Notes: generated by a model from the sequence alone, not told the origin. 64,000 nt of DNA from Curtobacterium flaccumfaciens pv. betae (GCF_026241855.1 NZ_JAPJDC010000001.1:124001-188000); one strand, 5' to 3'; counted from the stretch's first letter, positions 9,376-18,461 are shown. Program-made: numbers and translations.

Positions 9376-9903
9376 GTGATCGTCTGGCTGAACGGAACCC
9401 ACGGGGCGGGGAAGACGACGACGAGCCGACTGCTCCAGCCGCTGCTGCCCGGTTCGCGGATCCTGGATGCCGAGAAGGTCGGCGAGGTGCTGATGGACGT
9501 CACGCCGGGGCTGCCGGCCAGCGACAACTTCCAGCACTGGGACCCGTGGCGGCCGCTCGTGGTCGAGACCGCTCGCCGGGTGCACGACTACGTGGGCGGG
9601 CCGCTCATCATGCCGATGACGGTCCTGGTCGAGGCCTACTGGCGTGAGATCGCCGCGGGGCTCGCGGACCACGGGATACCGGTCCGGCACTTCGTGCTGC
9701 ACGTCGATGGGCCGACGCTCCGCGACCGGATCCAGAACGATCAGATCGTGGGGCCGTCGACGTTCCGGTTCGCGTACGTCGACGCCTACGCCGAGGCGGC
9801 GCGCGGCTGGCTGCACGCCGAGGCCGAGGTCATCGACGCGACCGAGGCCCCCGCCGCCGAGGTCGCACGGGCCGTCGCGGACGCGGTGGCGTCAGAGCGC
9901 TGA
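9376..9903 (+). CDS. P-loop NTP-binding protein (TmrB/adenylate-kinase-like)
   Basis: A 175-residue P-loop protein. Walker A GTHGAGKTTT begins at residue 7, and the remainder looks like a small nucleotide or antibiotic kinase: DAEKVGEVLM, a conserved WDPWRPL segment and HFVLHVDGPTLRDRI. The TmrB family (tunicamycin resistance) has the same start, NG..GAGKT. The substrate cannot be told. GTG 9376 is the start: TAGGGT lies exactly 6 nt upstream, so the mRNA is probably leaderless. Confidence 0.65.
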   Translation: MIVWLNGTHGAGKTTTSRLLQPLLPGSRILDAEKVGEVLMDVTPGLPASDNFQHWDPWRPLVVETARRVHDYVGGPLIMPMTVLVEAYWREIAAGLADHGIPVRHFVLHVDGPTLRDRIQNDQIVGPSTFRFAYVDAYAEAARGWLHAEAEVIDATEAPAAEVARAVADAVASER

Positions 9904-10022
9904 CAGCACGGCTCTGTCCGCCGCACGCAGCCCCGGGGTTCGCCACCGCCCGGATCATGCCGGAGACTGGTGCGGGTCGCTCACGAAGCCGCCCGCCCCA
10001 CCACCAGCAAGGAAGGCTCCGC

Positions 10023-11102
10023 ATGCCCGAGCTCCCCGTCGTGTTCGAAGTCGGCTCGATGATCGCCCTGGTCGCGATCCTGCTCGCCGACCTGCTCATC
10101 GTCGCGCGTCGCCCGCACGTGCCGACGCTGCGCGAATCCGGTATCTGGGTGGGCATCTACGTCGGACTCGCACTGGTCTTCGCGGTGCTCATGCTGGTCT
10201 TCGCCGGTGGCGACTCCGCCGGGCAGTTCCTGGCGGGCTGGCTCACCGAGTACAGCCTGAGCATCGACAACCTGTTCGTGTTCGTCATCATCATGGCGCG
10301 CTTCTCGGTGCCGAAGAAGATCCAGCAGGAGGTGCTGCTGCTCGGCATCATCATCGCGCTCGTGCTCCGCGGGATCTTCATCCTGGTCGGCGCGCAGCTC
10401 ATCGAGAACTTCTCGTGGATCTTCTACATCTTCGGTGCCTGGCTGATCTGGACGGCGATCCAGCAGCTCCGCGGCGAGGACGAGGACGACCAGAAGGACA
10501 CCTTCATCGTCCGGCTGCTCCGCCGTCGGGTCCGTCTCACCGACACGTACGACGGCATGAAGTTCCGCACCCACCACGACGGTGTCCGGCACTTCACGCC
10601 GCTGCTCATCGTGCTCATCGCGATCGGCACCACCGACCTGCTGTTCGCGCTCGACTCGATCCCGGCGATCTTCGGCATCACCGAGAGCCCCTTCATCGTG
10701 TTCACCGCGAACGTCTTCGCGCTGATGGGCCTGCGCCAGCTCTACTTCCTGCTGGGCGGACTGCTCGAGCGTCTGGTCTACCTGAAGTACGGCATCGCCG
10801 TGATCCTGGCCTTCATCGGCGTGAAGCTCGTCCTGCACGCGCTGCACGACAACGAGCTGCCGTTCCTGAACGGCGGCCACCACATCGAGTGGGCGCCGGA
10901 GATCAACACGTGGGTGTCCCTGCTGGTGATCGTCGCCGCGATGGCCGTGTCGACGCTGGCGAGCCTCGTCCGGATGCGCGGCGAGACCCCGGCCGCCGAC
11001 GCCGCGACCGCGGACGACACAGCGGCGGACGATGACCGGGCCGACCAGGACCGGGCCGACCAGGACCGAGCCGACCAGGACCGCGCCCGCACCTCCGACT
11101 GA
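10023..11102 (+). CDS. TerC-family integral membrane protein (Alx/TerC)
   Basis: A 359-residue protein with about eight or nine TM helices. The TerC signature acidic segments are present: YSLSIDNLFVFVII (~90) and TDLLFALDSIPAIFG (~215), whose Asp residues are thought to bind metal. TerC/Alx proteins are linked to Mn export or metallation of exported proteins and to tellurite resistance. The C-terminal ~30 residues are acidic with a DRADQ repeat (three units). ATG 10023 follows GGAAGG. I found no yybP-ykoY-like manganese riboswitch in the 119-bp leader. Confidence 0.88.
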   Translation: MPELPVVFEVGSMIALVAILLADLLIVARRPHVPTLRESGIWVGIYVGLALVFAVLMLVFAGGDSAGQFLAGWLTEYSLSIDNLFVFVIIMARFSVPKKIQQEVLLLGIIIALVLRGIFILVGAQLIENFSWIFYIFGAWLIWTAIQQLRGEDEDDQKDTFIVRLLRRRVRLTDTYDGMKFRTHHDGVRHFTPLLIVLIAIGTTDLLFALDSIPAIFGITESPFIVFTANVFALMGLRQLYFLLGGLLERLVYLKYGIAVILAFIGVKLVLHALHDNELPFLNGGHHIEWAPEINTWVSLLVIVAAMAVSTLASLVRMRGETPAADAATADDTAADDDRADQDRADQDRADQDRARTSD

Positions 11103-11144
11103 AACCCGTTTGAACGATCCGCCCTGCCGTCTCGTCGTCTGGGT

Positions 11145-11834
11145 ATGGCACTCCGCAAACGCACCAAGGTCATCATCGGGATCTCCGCCGGCGTCGTCGT
11201 CGTGGCGGCAGCAGCCGTCATCGCCGGCCCGGTCATCTACGCGAACACCGTCAACGGCCAGGCCGCCGCAGCCCCCTCGCTGTCGGCGTCCTCGTCCGGC
11301 ACCCTCGACGCGAAGGACGCCGACGGCACCTGGACCAGCACGAGCAGCTCGTACGCCGGGTACCGGGTGCACGAGGTCCTGCAGGGGAATGATGTGAACG
11401 TGGTCGGTCGCACGAAGGACGTCAAGGGCACCGCCGTCGTCGACGGCGGCTCCCTCACCAAGGCGACCGTCACCGTCCAGGTCGGCAAGATCAGCACCCC
11501 CGAAGCGGCCCGCGACGAGTACTTCCGCTCCACCGCGCTGCAGACCGACAAGTACCCCACTGCCACGTTCGAGCTGACGAAGCCCGTCGACGTCACGAAG
11601 GCGCTCGACGGCTCCACGCAGGACGTCACCCTGACCGGCACGATGGACCTGCACGGTGTCGAGAAGCCGGTCACGGCCGACGCGCAGGTCGCGGTCGGCA
11701 AGGGCGGGACCGTCCAGGTCGCCGGCACCGTGCCGATCACCTTCGCCGACTACGGCGTGAAGGCCCCGTCGCTCGGCTTCGTCACCGTGGACGGGAAGGG
11801 CTCCGTCGAGTTCTCCCTCGACCTCGGGAAGTGA
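11145..11834 (+). CDS. YceI-family periplasmic/extracellular lipid-binding protein
   Basis: A 229-residue protein with an N-terminal TM anchor (VIIGISAGVVVVAAAAVIAG), then a YceI lipocalin-like barrel from about residue 60. Typical YceI elements include YRVHEVLQG, VTLTGTMDLHGVEKPV and ITFADYGVKAP. YceI barrels bind isoprenoid-like amphiphiles and often answer to stress or pH. Its stop overlaps the GTG of the ECF sigma gene (GTGA), so YceI, sigma and anti-sigma form one operon. YceI is probably a target or sensor of that sigma pathway. Confidence 0.85.
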   Translation: MALRKRTKVIIGISAGVVVVAAAAVIAGPVIYANTVNGQAAAAPSLSASSSGTLDAKDADGTWTSTSSSYAGYRVHEVLQGNDVNVVGRTKDVKGTAVVDGGSLTKATVTVQVGKISTPEAARDEYFRSTALQTDKYPTATFELTKPVDVTKALDGSTQDVTLTGTMDLHGVEKPVTADAQVAVGKGGTVQVAGTVPITFADYGVKAPSLGFVTVDGKGSVEFSLDLGK

Positions 11835-12346
11835 CCGTGACGAGTCGTTCCGCGGACGAGCTGCTCGCGACGCTGTACCGCGAGCACGGTGACGCGCTCA
11901 CGCGGTACGTCCGGCACCTCACGCGGGACGGCTCGACGGTCGAGGACGTCGTGCAGGAGACGATGGTCCGGGCCTGGCAGCGTCCGGCCGTGCTCGAACG
12001 GGCACCCGACAGCGCGCGGGCGTGGCTGTTCACGGTGGCGCGCAACCTGGTGGTCGACGACGCGCGGTCGGCACGCAACCGCCGCGAGCACGGCACCGAG
12101 CACCAGGTCGAACGGATCGAGTCGGACAGCACGGACGCCGTGCTGGACCGGATCGTCGTCGCCGACGCACTCGCGTCGCTGACCGCGGACCACCGCCGCG
12201 TGGTGGTGGACGCGTACTGGCTCGGGCACACGGTGCCGGAGATCGCACGGCGACACGACATCCCGGAGGGCACCGCCAAGTCGCGCTTGCACTACGGGCT
12301 GCGAGCCCTCCGGCTCGCACTGCAGGAACGAGGAGTGACCCGATGA
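11831..12346 (+). CDS. ECF RNA polymerase sigma factor (SigK-like)
   Basis: A 171-residue ECF sigma factor. Region 2 has YVRHLTRDGSTVEDVVQETMVRAW (quoted only to locate helices; residues ~25-50), with ARAWLFTVARNLVVDDAR following. Region 4 is a helix-turn-helix around HTVPEIARRHDIPEGTAK (~130-150). It is coupled to YceI upstream and to the anti-sigma gene downstream by 4-bp overlaps. The arrangement resembles SigK-RskA, where the cognate transmembrane anti-sigma factor holds the sigma at the membrane. Confidence 0.9.
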   Translation: MTVTSRSADELLATLYREHGDALTRYVRHLTRDGSTVEDVVQETMVRAWQRPAVLERAPDSARAWLFTVARNLVVDDARSARNRREHGTEHQVERIESDSTDAVLDRIVVADALASLTADHRRVVVDAYWLGHTVPEIARRHDIPEGTAKSRLHYGLRALRLALQERGVTR

Positions 12347-13050
12347 GCGACGACAAGTACGCGGAGTGGGATGCGGCGTACGTCCTGGGGTCGCTCCCGG
12401 CCGGTGAACGCCTGGAGTACGAGCGGCACCTCGAGACGTGCGACCGCTGTGCGGCCGCCGTCGCCGAGCTGGTCGGTCTGCCGGGGCTGCTCGGCAAGCT
12501 GCCGGCCGACCAGGCGATCGAGATCGCAGAACCAGACGGGAGGCCCGACACCCGTTCCGAGAGCGACCTCGCCTCCGTCGCGCACCGCGTCCGACACCGT
12601 CGCCGCCGTCGCCGGGTCTGGGTCGCCGCCACCGCGGGGCTCGCGGTGGTCGCCGCCGTCCTGGGCGGGCTCGCGGTCGGTGCCGCGGGGGAGCGCACCA
12701 CGGTGCAGGCCGGTGCCGCTCCGACGGCAGCTGCCACCGCCGACCGCTACGACATGACCGGCGTGCAGGGACTCGACGTCCAGCTCGCCATCAGCGGCGA
12801 GCAGTGGGGCACCCGCTTCGACTGGGGGTGCTCGTACGGCGGCAAGGAGTGGTCGCCGGACGGGTCGATCCTCTACGACCTGGTCGTCGTCCGGACGGAC
12901 GGCACGACGCAGACCGTGGGGTCGTGGACGGCTGCCGGCGCGGACGCACGAGGGCTGTCGGCGTCGACGGACATCCCGCGGGACGACATCAAGAGCGTGC
13001 AGGTCCGGCTGCGCGGTGAGCGCGGCGCGCTCGCCGTCGTCACGCTCTAG
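12343..13050 (+). CDS. Transmembrane anti-sigma factor (RskA type)
   Basis: A 235-residue protein. An N-terminal zinc-finger-like anti-sigma domain carries the HxxxCxxC motif HLETCDRC (~residues 27-34). A very basic stretch (HRRRRRRVW) is followed by one TM helix (~90-110) and an extracytoplasmic domain rich in beta strand. Architecture and operon position identify it as the cognate inhibitor of the ECF sigma encoded just upstream (ATGA overlap). It would release the sigma by regulated proteolysis, as known for RskA. Its 3' end overlaps the convergent marR gene. Confidence 0.85.
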   Translation: MSDDKYAEWDAAYVLGSLPAGERLEYERHLETCDRCAAAVAELVGLPGLLGKLPADQAIEIAEPDGRPDTRSESDLASVAHRVRHRRRRRRVWVAATAGLAVVAAVLGGLAVGAAGERTTVQAGAAPTAAATADRYDMTGVQGLDVQLAISGEQWGTRFDWGCSYGGKEWSPDGSILYDLVVVRTDGTTQTVGSWTAAGADARGLSASTDIPRDDIKSVQVRLRGERGALAVVTL

Positions 13051-13526
13051 CCGACGTCGGCCTCGTCCGAGGCGTCGTCGGGGCCGATGGCGTCCTGGAC
13101 GCGCGCACTGACGGACCGCAGCGTCTCGGCGTCGGTCCCCACGGGCCTCCAGAACAGGTCCTCGAGCGCACCGGTGTGCGCGCGGATGCCGGCGAGCACC
13201 GCACGACGGCCGTCCGCGGTCATCACCACCCAGCTGCCGCGGGCGTCGCTCGGGCAGTCCGCCCGCTCGACCAGGCCGCGGGAGACCATCCGCGTGACCT
13301 GGTGGCTGACGCGCGACTTCTCCCAGCCGATGCCCGCGGCGATGTCCCGGACGCGCAGACGGTGGTCCGGGTCGCGGTGCAGGCCGATCAGGATCTCGAA
13401 CTCGGGGACGGAGATGCCGGCGCCCGCCTGGACGGCCCGGTCGAGCGCCCGGTCGAGTCGTCGCCAGACGTCGTGGTACGCGTCCCAGGTGGCCCAGTCG
13501 TGGCCACCGTTGCCCTCCGTCGACAT
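13047..13526 (-). CDS. MarR-family transcriptional regulator
   Basis: A 159-residue winged-helix regulator with the MarR pattern: helix GISVPEFEILIGLHRD, recognition helix around GWEKSRVSHQVTRMVSRGLVER (positions ~60-82) and a beta wing with DARGSWVVMTADGRR. ATG 13526 is supported by TACGCT 7 nt upstream (leaderless); an in-frame start at 13544 is less likely. Targets and ligand are unknown. It overlaps the anti-sigma gene tail-to-tail by 4 bp and is divergent from putA. Confidence 0.88.
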   Translation of the reverse strand: MSTEGNGGHDWATWDAYHDVWRRLDRALDRAVQAGAGISVPEFEILIGLHRDPDHRLRVRDIAAGIGWEKSRVSHQVTRMVSRGLVERADCPSDARGSWVVMTADGRRAVLAGIRAHTGALEDLFWRPVGTDAETLRSVSARVQDAIGPDDASDEADVG

Positions 13527-13654
13527 GCCGACCAGCGTATCCACCGGGCGGACGGTCGGACCGCGCAGCGACCCCTTTCATCCGCTCGGATGACTCCTGG
13601 TCGACGTACGGCGTGCTCCGAGGTCGCGTCGGACGTGCGGCATACGATCGGGGG

Positions 13655-16600
13655 ATGCCGAGTGCTCGCCTCCAGGACACCACCGATGACGCCGTCGCGC
13701 TCGTGCGCCGGTGGCTGGCGGCGTCCGCCGGGGTGAAGCCCGACCCGGGCGCGGTCCGTCTGGCCGAGGTCCTGCGCGACGAGCAGGGCCTCGACTTCAC
13801 CCGGGGTTTCGTGGACAAGGTCGTCCGCCCCGAAGACCCCCGCGTGGCGGCACGGAACCTCGAGCAGCTGAGCCGTGACGTCCCCGACTTCCTCGCCTGG
13901 TACCTGCGCGGGGCGGTGACGCTCGGCGGTGGGTTCGCCACCATGGCGCCGTGGGCCGTGATCCCGACCGCGCGCCGGATCCTGCGCCGGATGACCGGGC
14001 ACCTGGTCATCGACGCGAGCACGAGCAAGCTCGGCCCGGCCCTCGCCAAGGTCCGCGGTCCGGGCACGCGACTGAACGTGAACCTGCTCGGCGAAGCCGT
14101 CCTCGGCAGCGCCGAGAGCGACCGACGCCTGCAGGGCACCATGGACCTGCTCGCCCGCGACGACGTCGACCACGTGTCGATCAAGGTGAGCTCCGTCGTG
14201 CCGCAGACCTCGCCGTGGGCCTTCGACCAGACGGTCGAGCGCGTCGTCGACCGGCTCGTCCCGCTCTACCGTCTTGCCGCGGCACCGACGGCCGTCGGAC
14301 GCCCGGCCAAGTTCATCAACCTCGACATCGAGGAGTACCGCGACCTCGACGTCACCCTGGCCGTGTTCCGGGCGCTGCTCGACCGTGACGAGTTCGCCGA
14401 CCTGCAGGCCGGCATCGTGCTGCAGGCCTACCTGCCCGACGCCGCGGGAGCGCTCGACGCGCTGACCGAGTGGGCGCAGGAACGCCGGGCACGCGGCGGT
14501 GCCCCGATCACGGTGCGGCTCGTCAAGGGCGCGAACCTCGCCATGGAGCACGTCGACGCGATCCTGCACGGGTGGCCCCTCGCCACCTGGGGCAGCAAGC
14601 GCGAGACCGACACCGCCTACCTCCGGATGCTCGACGCCGCACTGACGCCGGAGCGCACCGACGCCGTGCGGATCGGGGTCGCCGGGCACAACCTGTTCGA
14701 CCTCGCCACCGCATGGGTGCTCGCGCAGCGCCGCGGGGTCACCGACGCCGTCGACGTCGAGATGCTGCTCGGTATGGCGTCCACCCACGCCCAGGCCGTC
14801 CGAGCCGACGTCGGGCAGATCCTGCTCTACACGCCCGTCGTGCAGCCGGACGAGTTCGACTCGGCCATCGCGTACCTCGCCCGTCGCCTGCAGGAGAGCG
14901 CGAGCCCCGAGAACTTCATCGCCGCCGCAGCCGACATCGACCACGACGCCAGCGTCTTCGAGCGGGAGCACAGCCGGTTCCTGGCGTCGGTCGCCGCCCT
15001 CGACGAGCCCGTCCCCGCCAGCCACCGCACGCAGGACCGCCACCGTGCCCTCGGCGAACCGGTCCTGCGCGACGCGTTCCGCAACGCCCCCGACACCGAC
15101 CCGTCCGTCGCCGCGAACCGGGCCTGGGCGCTCGACGTCCTGCGCCGGGTGCCGCGCTCGCAGCTCGGCGCACAGACGATCCGCGGCGCGAAGGTCGCCG
15201 ACCGGTCCAAGCTCGAGCGGATCATGGCGCGGACCGCCCAGGCCGGCGTGAACTGGGGGCGGCAGGACCCGTCCGACCGTGCCGAGCTCCTCGACCTCAT
15301 CGGGCACGAACTCGAGACCCGCCGCGCCGACCTGATCGAGGTGATGGCCGCCGAGACGGGCACGACCTTCGCCGGGGCCGACGCCGAGGTGACCGAGGCC
15401 GTCGACGCCGCCCACTACTACGCCGAGAGCGCCCGGCGCCTCGGTGACGTCGAGGGCGCGCAGTACGTGCCGCCGCGGCTGACCGTCGTCGTGCCGCCGT
15501 GGAGCTCCCCGGTCGCGATCCCCGCCGGTGGCGTGCTGGCGGCGCTCGCCGCGGGCAGCGGTGTCGTGCTCAAGCCCGCGCCCGAGGCGAAGCGCTCCGG
15601 TGCCGTGCTCGCCGACGTGCTCTGGGACGCCGGGGTGCCGCACTCGCTGCTGCAGCTCGTCGACCTGGCCGAGGACGAACTCGGCCGCGACCTCATCGGC
15701 CACCCCACGGTCGACCGCATCATCCTGACCGGCTCGTCCGACGCCGCCCGCTCGTTCCGCTGGTGGCGTGCCGGACTGCCGCTCACCGCCGAGACGAACG
15801 GCAAGAACGCCATCGTCGTCACGCCGAGCGCCGACCTCGACTTGGCGGTGCAGGACATCGTGCAGTCCGCCTTCGGGCACGCCGGACAGCAGTGCTCGGC
15901 GGCGTCCCTCGTGATCCTGGTCGGGTCCGTGGGTGAGAGCGAGCGCTTCCAGCGGCAGCTCGTCGACGCCACCCGCACGCTCCGGGTCGCGTGGCCGGAC
16001 GACCCCACGGCGCAGGTCGGCCCGCTCGTCGCCGAACCGCATGGCACGCTCCGCCAGGGGCTGACCGAGCTCGGGCCGGGGGAGTCCTGGCTCGTGCAGC
16101 CCGAAGCGGTCGACGACTCCGGCCGGCTCTGGTCGCCGGGCATCCGGGACGGCGTCCGACCCGGCAGCGACTTCCACCAGACCGTGTACTCCGGCCCGGT
16201 GCTCGGCATCATGCGCGCCGAGACCCTCGAGCAGGCGATCGCCATCCAGAACGGCACCGACTTCGGGCTGGCGGCGGGCATCCACTCGCTCGACGTCGAC
16301 GAGGTGTCCGAGTGGCTGGCCCGGGTCCACGCCGGCAACCTGTCCGTCAACCGCGGCATCACCGGTGCCGTCGTGGGGCGCCAGCCGTTCGGTGGCTGGA
16401 AGGGTTCCTCGGTCGGCACCGGTACCAAGGCCGGAGGCCCGATGTACGTCGCGACCCTCGGCCGCTGGCAGCCCACACCCCGGACCGTGCACAAGAGCAT
16501 CCAGCTGCACGGCCTGCCCCCACGCGTCACCGCGGTGATCGAGGCCGCACGCAGCGGGCTGTCGTTCGAGGAGTTCGACCGTGTCCGCGCCGGAGCCCTG

Positions 16601-17224
16601 AGCGACGTGCATGCACGAGAGACGCTCTTCCGGTCGCGGGACCTGTCCGGGCTCGTGGTACAGCGGAACGTGCTGCGCCACCGACCCCAGTCCGTCATCG
16701 TGCGCCAGGCCGAGGACGCCTCGACCGTGGACCTCGTCCGGACGTTCGTCGCCGCGACCTCGGCACGCGCGCACATCCTGCTCAGCACGGCTCGGCCGCT
16801 GCCGGGCCCACTCACGCAGCTGCTCGCGTCGAACCGGTCCCCGCTCGACGTCGTCGACCACCTGGTCGAGTCCGATCAGGAGTTCCACGCCCGCGCATCG
16901 TCGGGAGCCGTGTTCCAGGCGGACTGGTCCACCGACCAGGACGACCAGCCGGTCGACGCGCTCGAGGCCGTGCTGTCGCAGGGGCAGGACCGGCCGGCCC
17001 ACACGGCGTTCGGTGGTCCCGGTGCCCGGATCCGGTTGCTCGGCGGTGATCCGCTCGCCCTCGAAGAAGCCCTGGGTGCGAGCATCGACGTCGCGATCCA
17101 CGACGCCCCCGTGGTCGAGGCCGGTGTGATCGAGATGCTGCCGTACCTGCGCGAGCAGTCGGTGTCGATCACCGCGCACCGGTTCGGCGACGTCGACAGC
17201 GACTTCTCCGAGCTGCGCGTCTAG
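13655..17224 (+). CDS. putA: Bifunctional proline dehydrogenase / glutamate-semialdehyde dehydrogenase (PutA)
   Basis: An 1189-residue PutA that oxidises proline to glutamate. The FAD-dependent proline dehydrogenase barrel spans about residues 80-440 (LNVNLLGEAVLG, HVSIKVSSV, and RLVKGANL near 290). The NAD-dependent P5C dehydrogenase spans about 500-970: catalytic Glu in TAETNGKNAIVV, and nucleophile Cys747 in GHAGQQCSAASL. A ~200-residue C-terminal extension follows. No N-terminal DNA-binding RHH domain is present, so it is not the autorepressor form. ATG 13655 has TACGAT exactly 6 nt upstream. A divergent marR gene may regulate it. Confidence 0.95.
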   Translation: MPSARLQDTTDDAVALVRRWLAASAGVKPDPGAVRLAEVLRDEQGLDFTRGFVDKVVRPEDPRVAARNLEQLSRDVPDFLAWYLRGAVTLGGGFATMAPWAVIPTARRILRRMTGHLVIDASTSKLGPALAKVRGPGTRLNVNLLGEAVLGSAESDRRLQGTMDLLARDDVDHVSIKVSSVVPQTSPWAFDQTVERVVDRLVPLYRLAAAPTAVGRPAKFINLDIEEYRDLDVTLAVFRALLDRDEFADLQAGIVLQAYLPDAAGALDALTEWAQERRARGGAPITVRLVKGANLAMEHVDAILHGWPLATWGSKRETDTAYLRMLDAALTPERTDAVRIGVAGHNLFDLATAWVLAQRRGVTDAVDVEMLLGMASTHAQAVRADVGQILLYTPVVQPDEFDSAIAYLARRLQESASPENFIAAAADIDHDASVFEREHSRFLASVAALDEPVPASHRTQDRHRALGEPVLRDAFRNAPDTDPSVAANRAWALDVLRRVPRSQLGAQTIRGAKVADRSKLERIMARTAQAGVNWGRQDPSDRAELLDLIGHELETRRADLIEVMAAETGTTFAGADAEVTEAVDAAHYYAESARRLGDVEGAQYVPPRLTVVVPPWSSPVAIPAGGVLAALAAGSGVVLKPAPEAKRSGAVLADVLWDAGVPHSLLQLVDLAEDELGRDLIGHPTVDRIILTGSSDAARSFRWWRAGLPLTAETNGKNAIVVTPSADLDLAVQDIVQSAFGHAGQQCSAASLVILVGSVGESERFQRQLVDATRTLRVAWPDDPTAQVGPLVAEPHGTLRQGLTELGPGESWLVQPEAVDDSGRLWSPGIRDGVRPGSDFHQTVYSGPVLGIMRAETLEQAIAIQNGTDFGLAAGIHSLDVDEVSEWLARVHAGNLSVNRGITGAVVGRQPFGGWKGSSVGTGTKAGGPMYVATLGRWQPTPRTVHKSIQLHGLPPRVTAVIEAARSGLSFEEFDRVRAGALSDVHARETLFRSRDLSGLVVQRNVLRHRPQSVIVRQAEDASTVDLVRTFVAATSARAHILLSTARPLPGPLTQLLASNRSPLDVVDHLVESDQEFHARASSGAVFQADWSTDQDDQPVDALEAVLSQGQDRPAHTAFGGPGARIRLLGGDPLALEEALGASIDVAIHDAPVVEAGVIEMLPYLREQSVSITAHRFGDVDSDFSELRV

Positions 17225-17262
17225 GCGCGTCGCGCGTCGCGCGTTCCGCTTCGGGCGTTCCG

Positions 17263-17321
17263 CTTCGTGAGCAGAAGAGGTCGGGTTCCCAGACGGGACC
17301 CGACCTCTTCTGCTCACGAAG
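17263..17321. terminator. Bidirectional terminator-like hairpin, 24-bp perfect arms
   Basis: Arms 17263-17286 and 17298-17321 are perfect inverted copies (start CTTCGTGAGCAGAAGAGG), with a short loop. It lies between convergent putA and a 65-residue gene, which fits a bidirectional terminator. GCG/TTC-rich short repeats precede it at 17226-17262. Confidence 0.8.
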
Positions 17322-17332
17322 TGACCCGAGGA

Positions 17333-17530
17333 TCAGTCCTCGGCGTCACCCGCGTCTTCGTCCTCGACGCCGGTCTCGTCCATGCGGTCGCGCAGGTGGT
17401 CCGCCATCGCGCCGGCGCCCTCACCGGCGTGGTCGTGGTCGACCTGCTCGATCAGGCCCTGCAGCTTCTCGTGGTTCGTGGCATCGGTGGCACCGTCCAT
17501 GACGGGCTCGGTCTGCTCGTTGTCGCTCAT
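17333..17530 (-). CDS. Small acidic hypothetical protein (65 aa)
   Basis: A 65-residue, very acidic protein (N-terminus MSDNEQTEPVMDG, C-terminus EDEDAGDAED) with no TM segment or known motif. ATG 17530 has TAGCGT 7 nt upstream, overlapping the stop of the DHFR-like gene, which would give a leaderless transcript of its own. Codon use matches its neighbours, supporting a real gene. Function unknown. Confidence 0.6.
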   Translation of the reverse strand: MSDNEQTEPVMDGATDATNHEKLQGLIEQVDHDHAGEGAGAMADHLRDRMDETGVEDEDAGDAED

Positions 17531-17540
17531 GCTCCGGACG

Positions 17541-18083
17541 CTACGCCGCGGTTGCTGCGGAACGGTAGTGGAGCTCGACCGCCCCGCCGTCGAACTGCGT
17601 GGTGCCGACGAGCTCGAACACCGGGGTCGGTGCGGCGACCGGCAGCAGGGGAGCTCCGCCGCCGAGTGCGACCGGCATCACGGTGACCCGCAGCTCGTCG
17701 AGGATGCCCGCCTGCTGGTACTGCGCCGCGAGCAGTCCGCCGCCGACGACCCAGACGTCACGCCCGGCGGCCTCGCGCTCGAGGTCGGCCTGGTGGTCGC
17801 CAACCTCGCCCGAGACGAAACGCACGTCGACGCCGTCGGGCACCGGCAGGTCTCGGGTCGTGAACACCCACGTCGCCAGGTCCGGGTACGCCCACGTGTC
17901 GTCGTGCTCGAGCAGCCACTCGTACGTCGTCGACCCCATCGCGATCGCCCCGACGCCGGCGAAGAACCGGTCGTGGTGCTCCTGGAACGGCTCGAACCCG
18001 AACTGCAGCAGCCAGTCGAGGTCGTCGTCGGGCGCAGCGACGAAGCCGTCCAGCGAGGACGCGACGGAGTAGATCGTGCTCAT
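17541..18083 (-). CDS. Dihydrofolate-reductase-like / RibD C-terminal domain protein
   Basis: 180 residues of the RibD_C (DHFR-like) fold: ASSLDGFVAAPDDDLDWL at the N-terminus, GVGAIAMGSTTYEWLL mid-protein, and the NADPH-binding GRDVWVVGGGLLAAQYQQAG. Stand-alone proteins of this kind are common in actinobacteria and usually have no proven substrate. Pteridine or pyrimidine reduction is possible. ATG 18083 is chosen because TAGCGT lies 7 nt upstream; a longer start at 18104 lacks support. Confidence 0.82.
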   Translation of the reverse strand: MSTIYSVASSLDGFVAAPDDDLDWLLQFGFEPFQEHHDRFFAGVGAIAMGSTTYEWLLEHDDTWAYPDLATWVFTTRDLPVPDGVDVRFVSGEVGDHQADLEREAAGRDVWVVGGGLLAAQYQQAGILDELRVTVMPVALGGGAPLLPVAAPTPVFELVGTTQFDGGAVELHYRSAATAA

Positions 18084-18116
18084 GCCAGGGACGCTACCGA
18101 GCACCCCCGACAGGAG

Positions 18117-18461
18117 TCAGCGACGACCGCCGCGACCGACGACCGTTGCCTCGGCGACCGCGAGCACCGCGGCGACCCAGAACTGGTCGAGCGCGAACCG
18201 GCGTCGACGGGGATCGGCGACGGCCAACGGCACCATCGTCGCGCCGTGCAGGGCGTCCACGACGGCGCTCAGGGTGTGCGCGTTGCCGGAACCAGCTCGC
18301 GCGACGAGCGCAGCCTGTGCGAGCTGTCGGACCCCGAGCACGCCGTGCAGCACGGCCTGGTCCGACCCTCGGGCCGCACGGCTCAGGTGCCACAGGCCGA
18401 GCCCGGCACGGGCCAGCTCGACGACGGCTGCCCCGTTACCGGCGGACGACCGGCGGCTCAT
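18117..18461 (-). CDS. Small membrane-associated hypothetical protein (114 aa)
   Basis: 114 residues with two or three weakly hydrophobic, Ala-rich helices (HLSRAARGSDQ..., FWVAAVLAVAEATVVG). Its ATG at 18461 overlaps the stop of the SDR gene (ATGA), so the two are translated together. No family was recognised with confidence (a DUF4267-like integral protein is possible). The coupling suggests a shared role with the SDR. Confidence 0.65.
   Translation of the reverse strand: MSRRSSAGNGAAVVELARAGLGLWHLSRAARGSDQAVLHGVLGVRQLAQAALVARAGSGNAHTLSAVVDALHGATMVPLAVADPRRRRFALDQFWVAAVLAVAEATVVGRGGRR

Noticed and set aside
9904..10022. Possible yybP-ykoY manganese riboswitch before terC
   Set aside because: I could not find the conserved core or a plausible three-way junction; only a normal ribosome site is evident.
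13388..17317. Very long open frame (over 1300 codons) on the minus strand opposite putA
   Set aside because: It is the antisense shadow of putA. It lacks recognisable domains and runs across the real marR gene and an intergenic hairpin. High GC makes such frames common.
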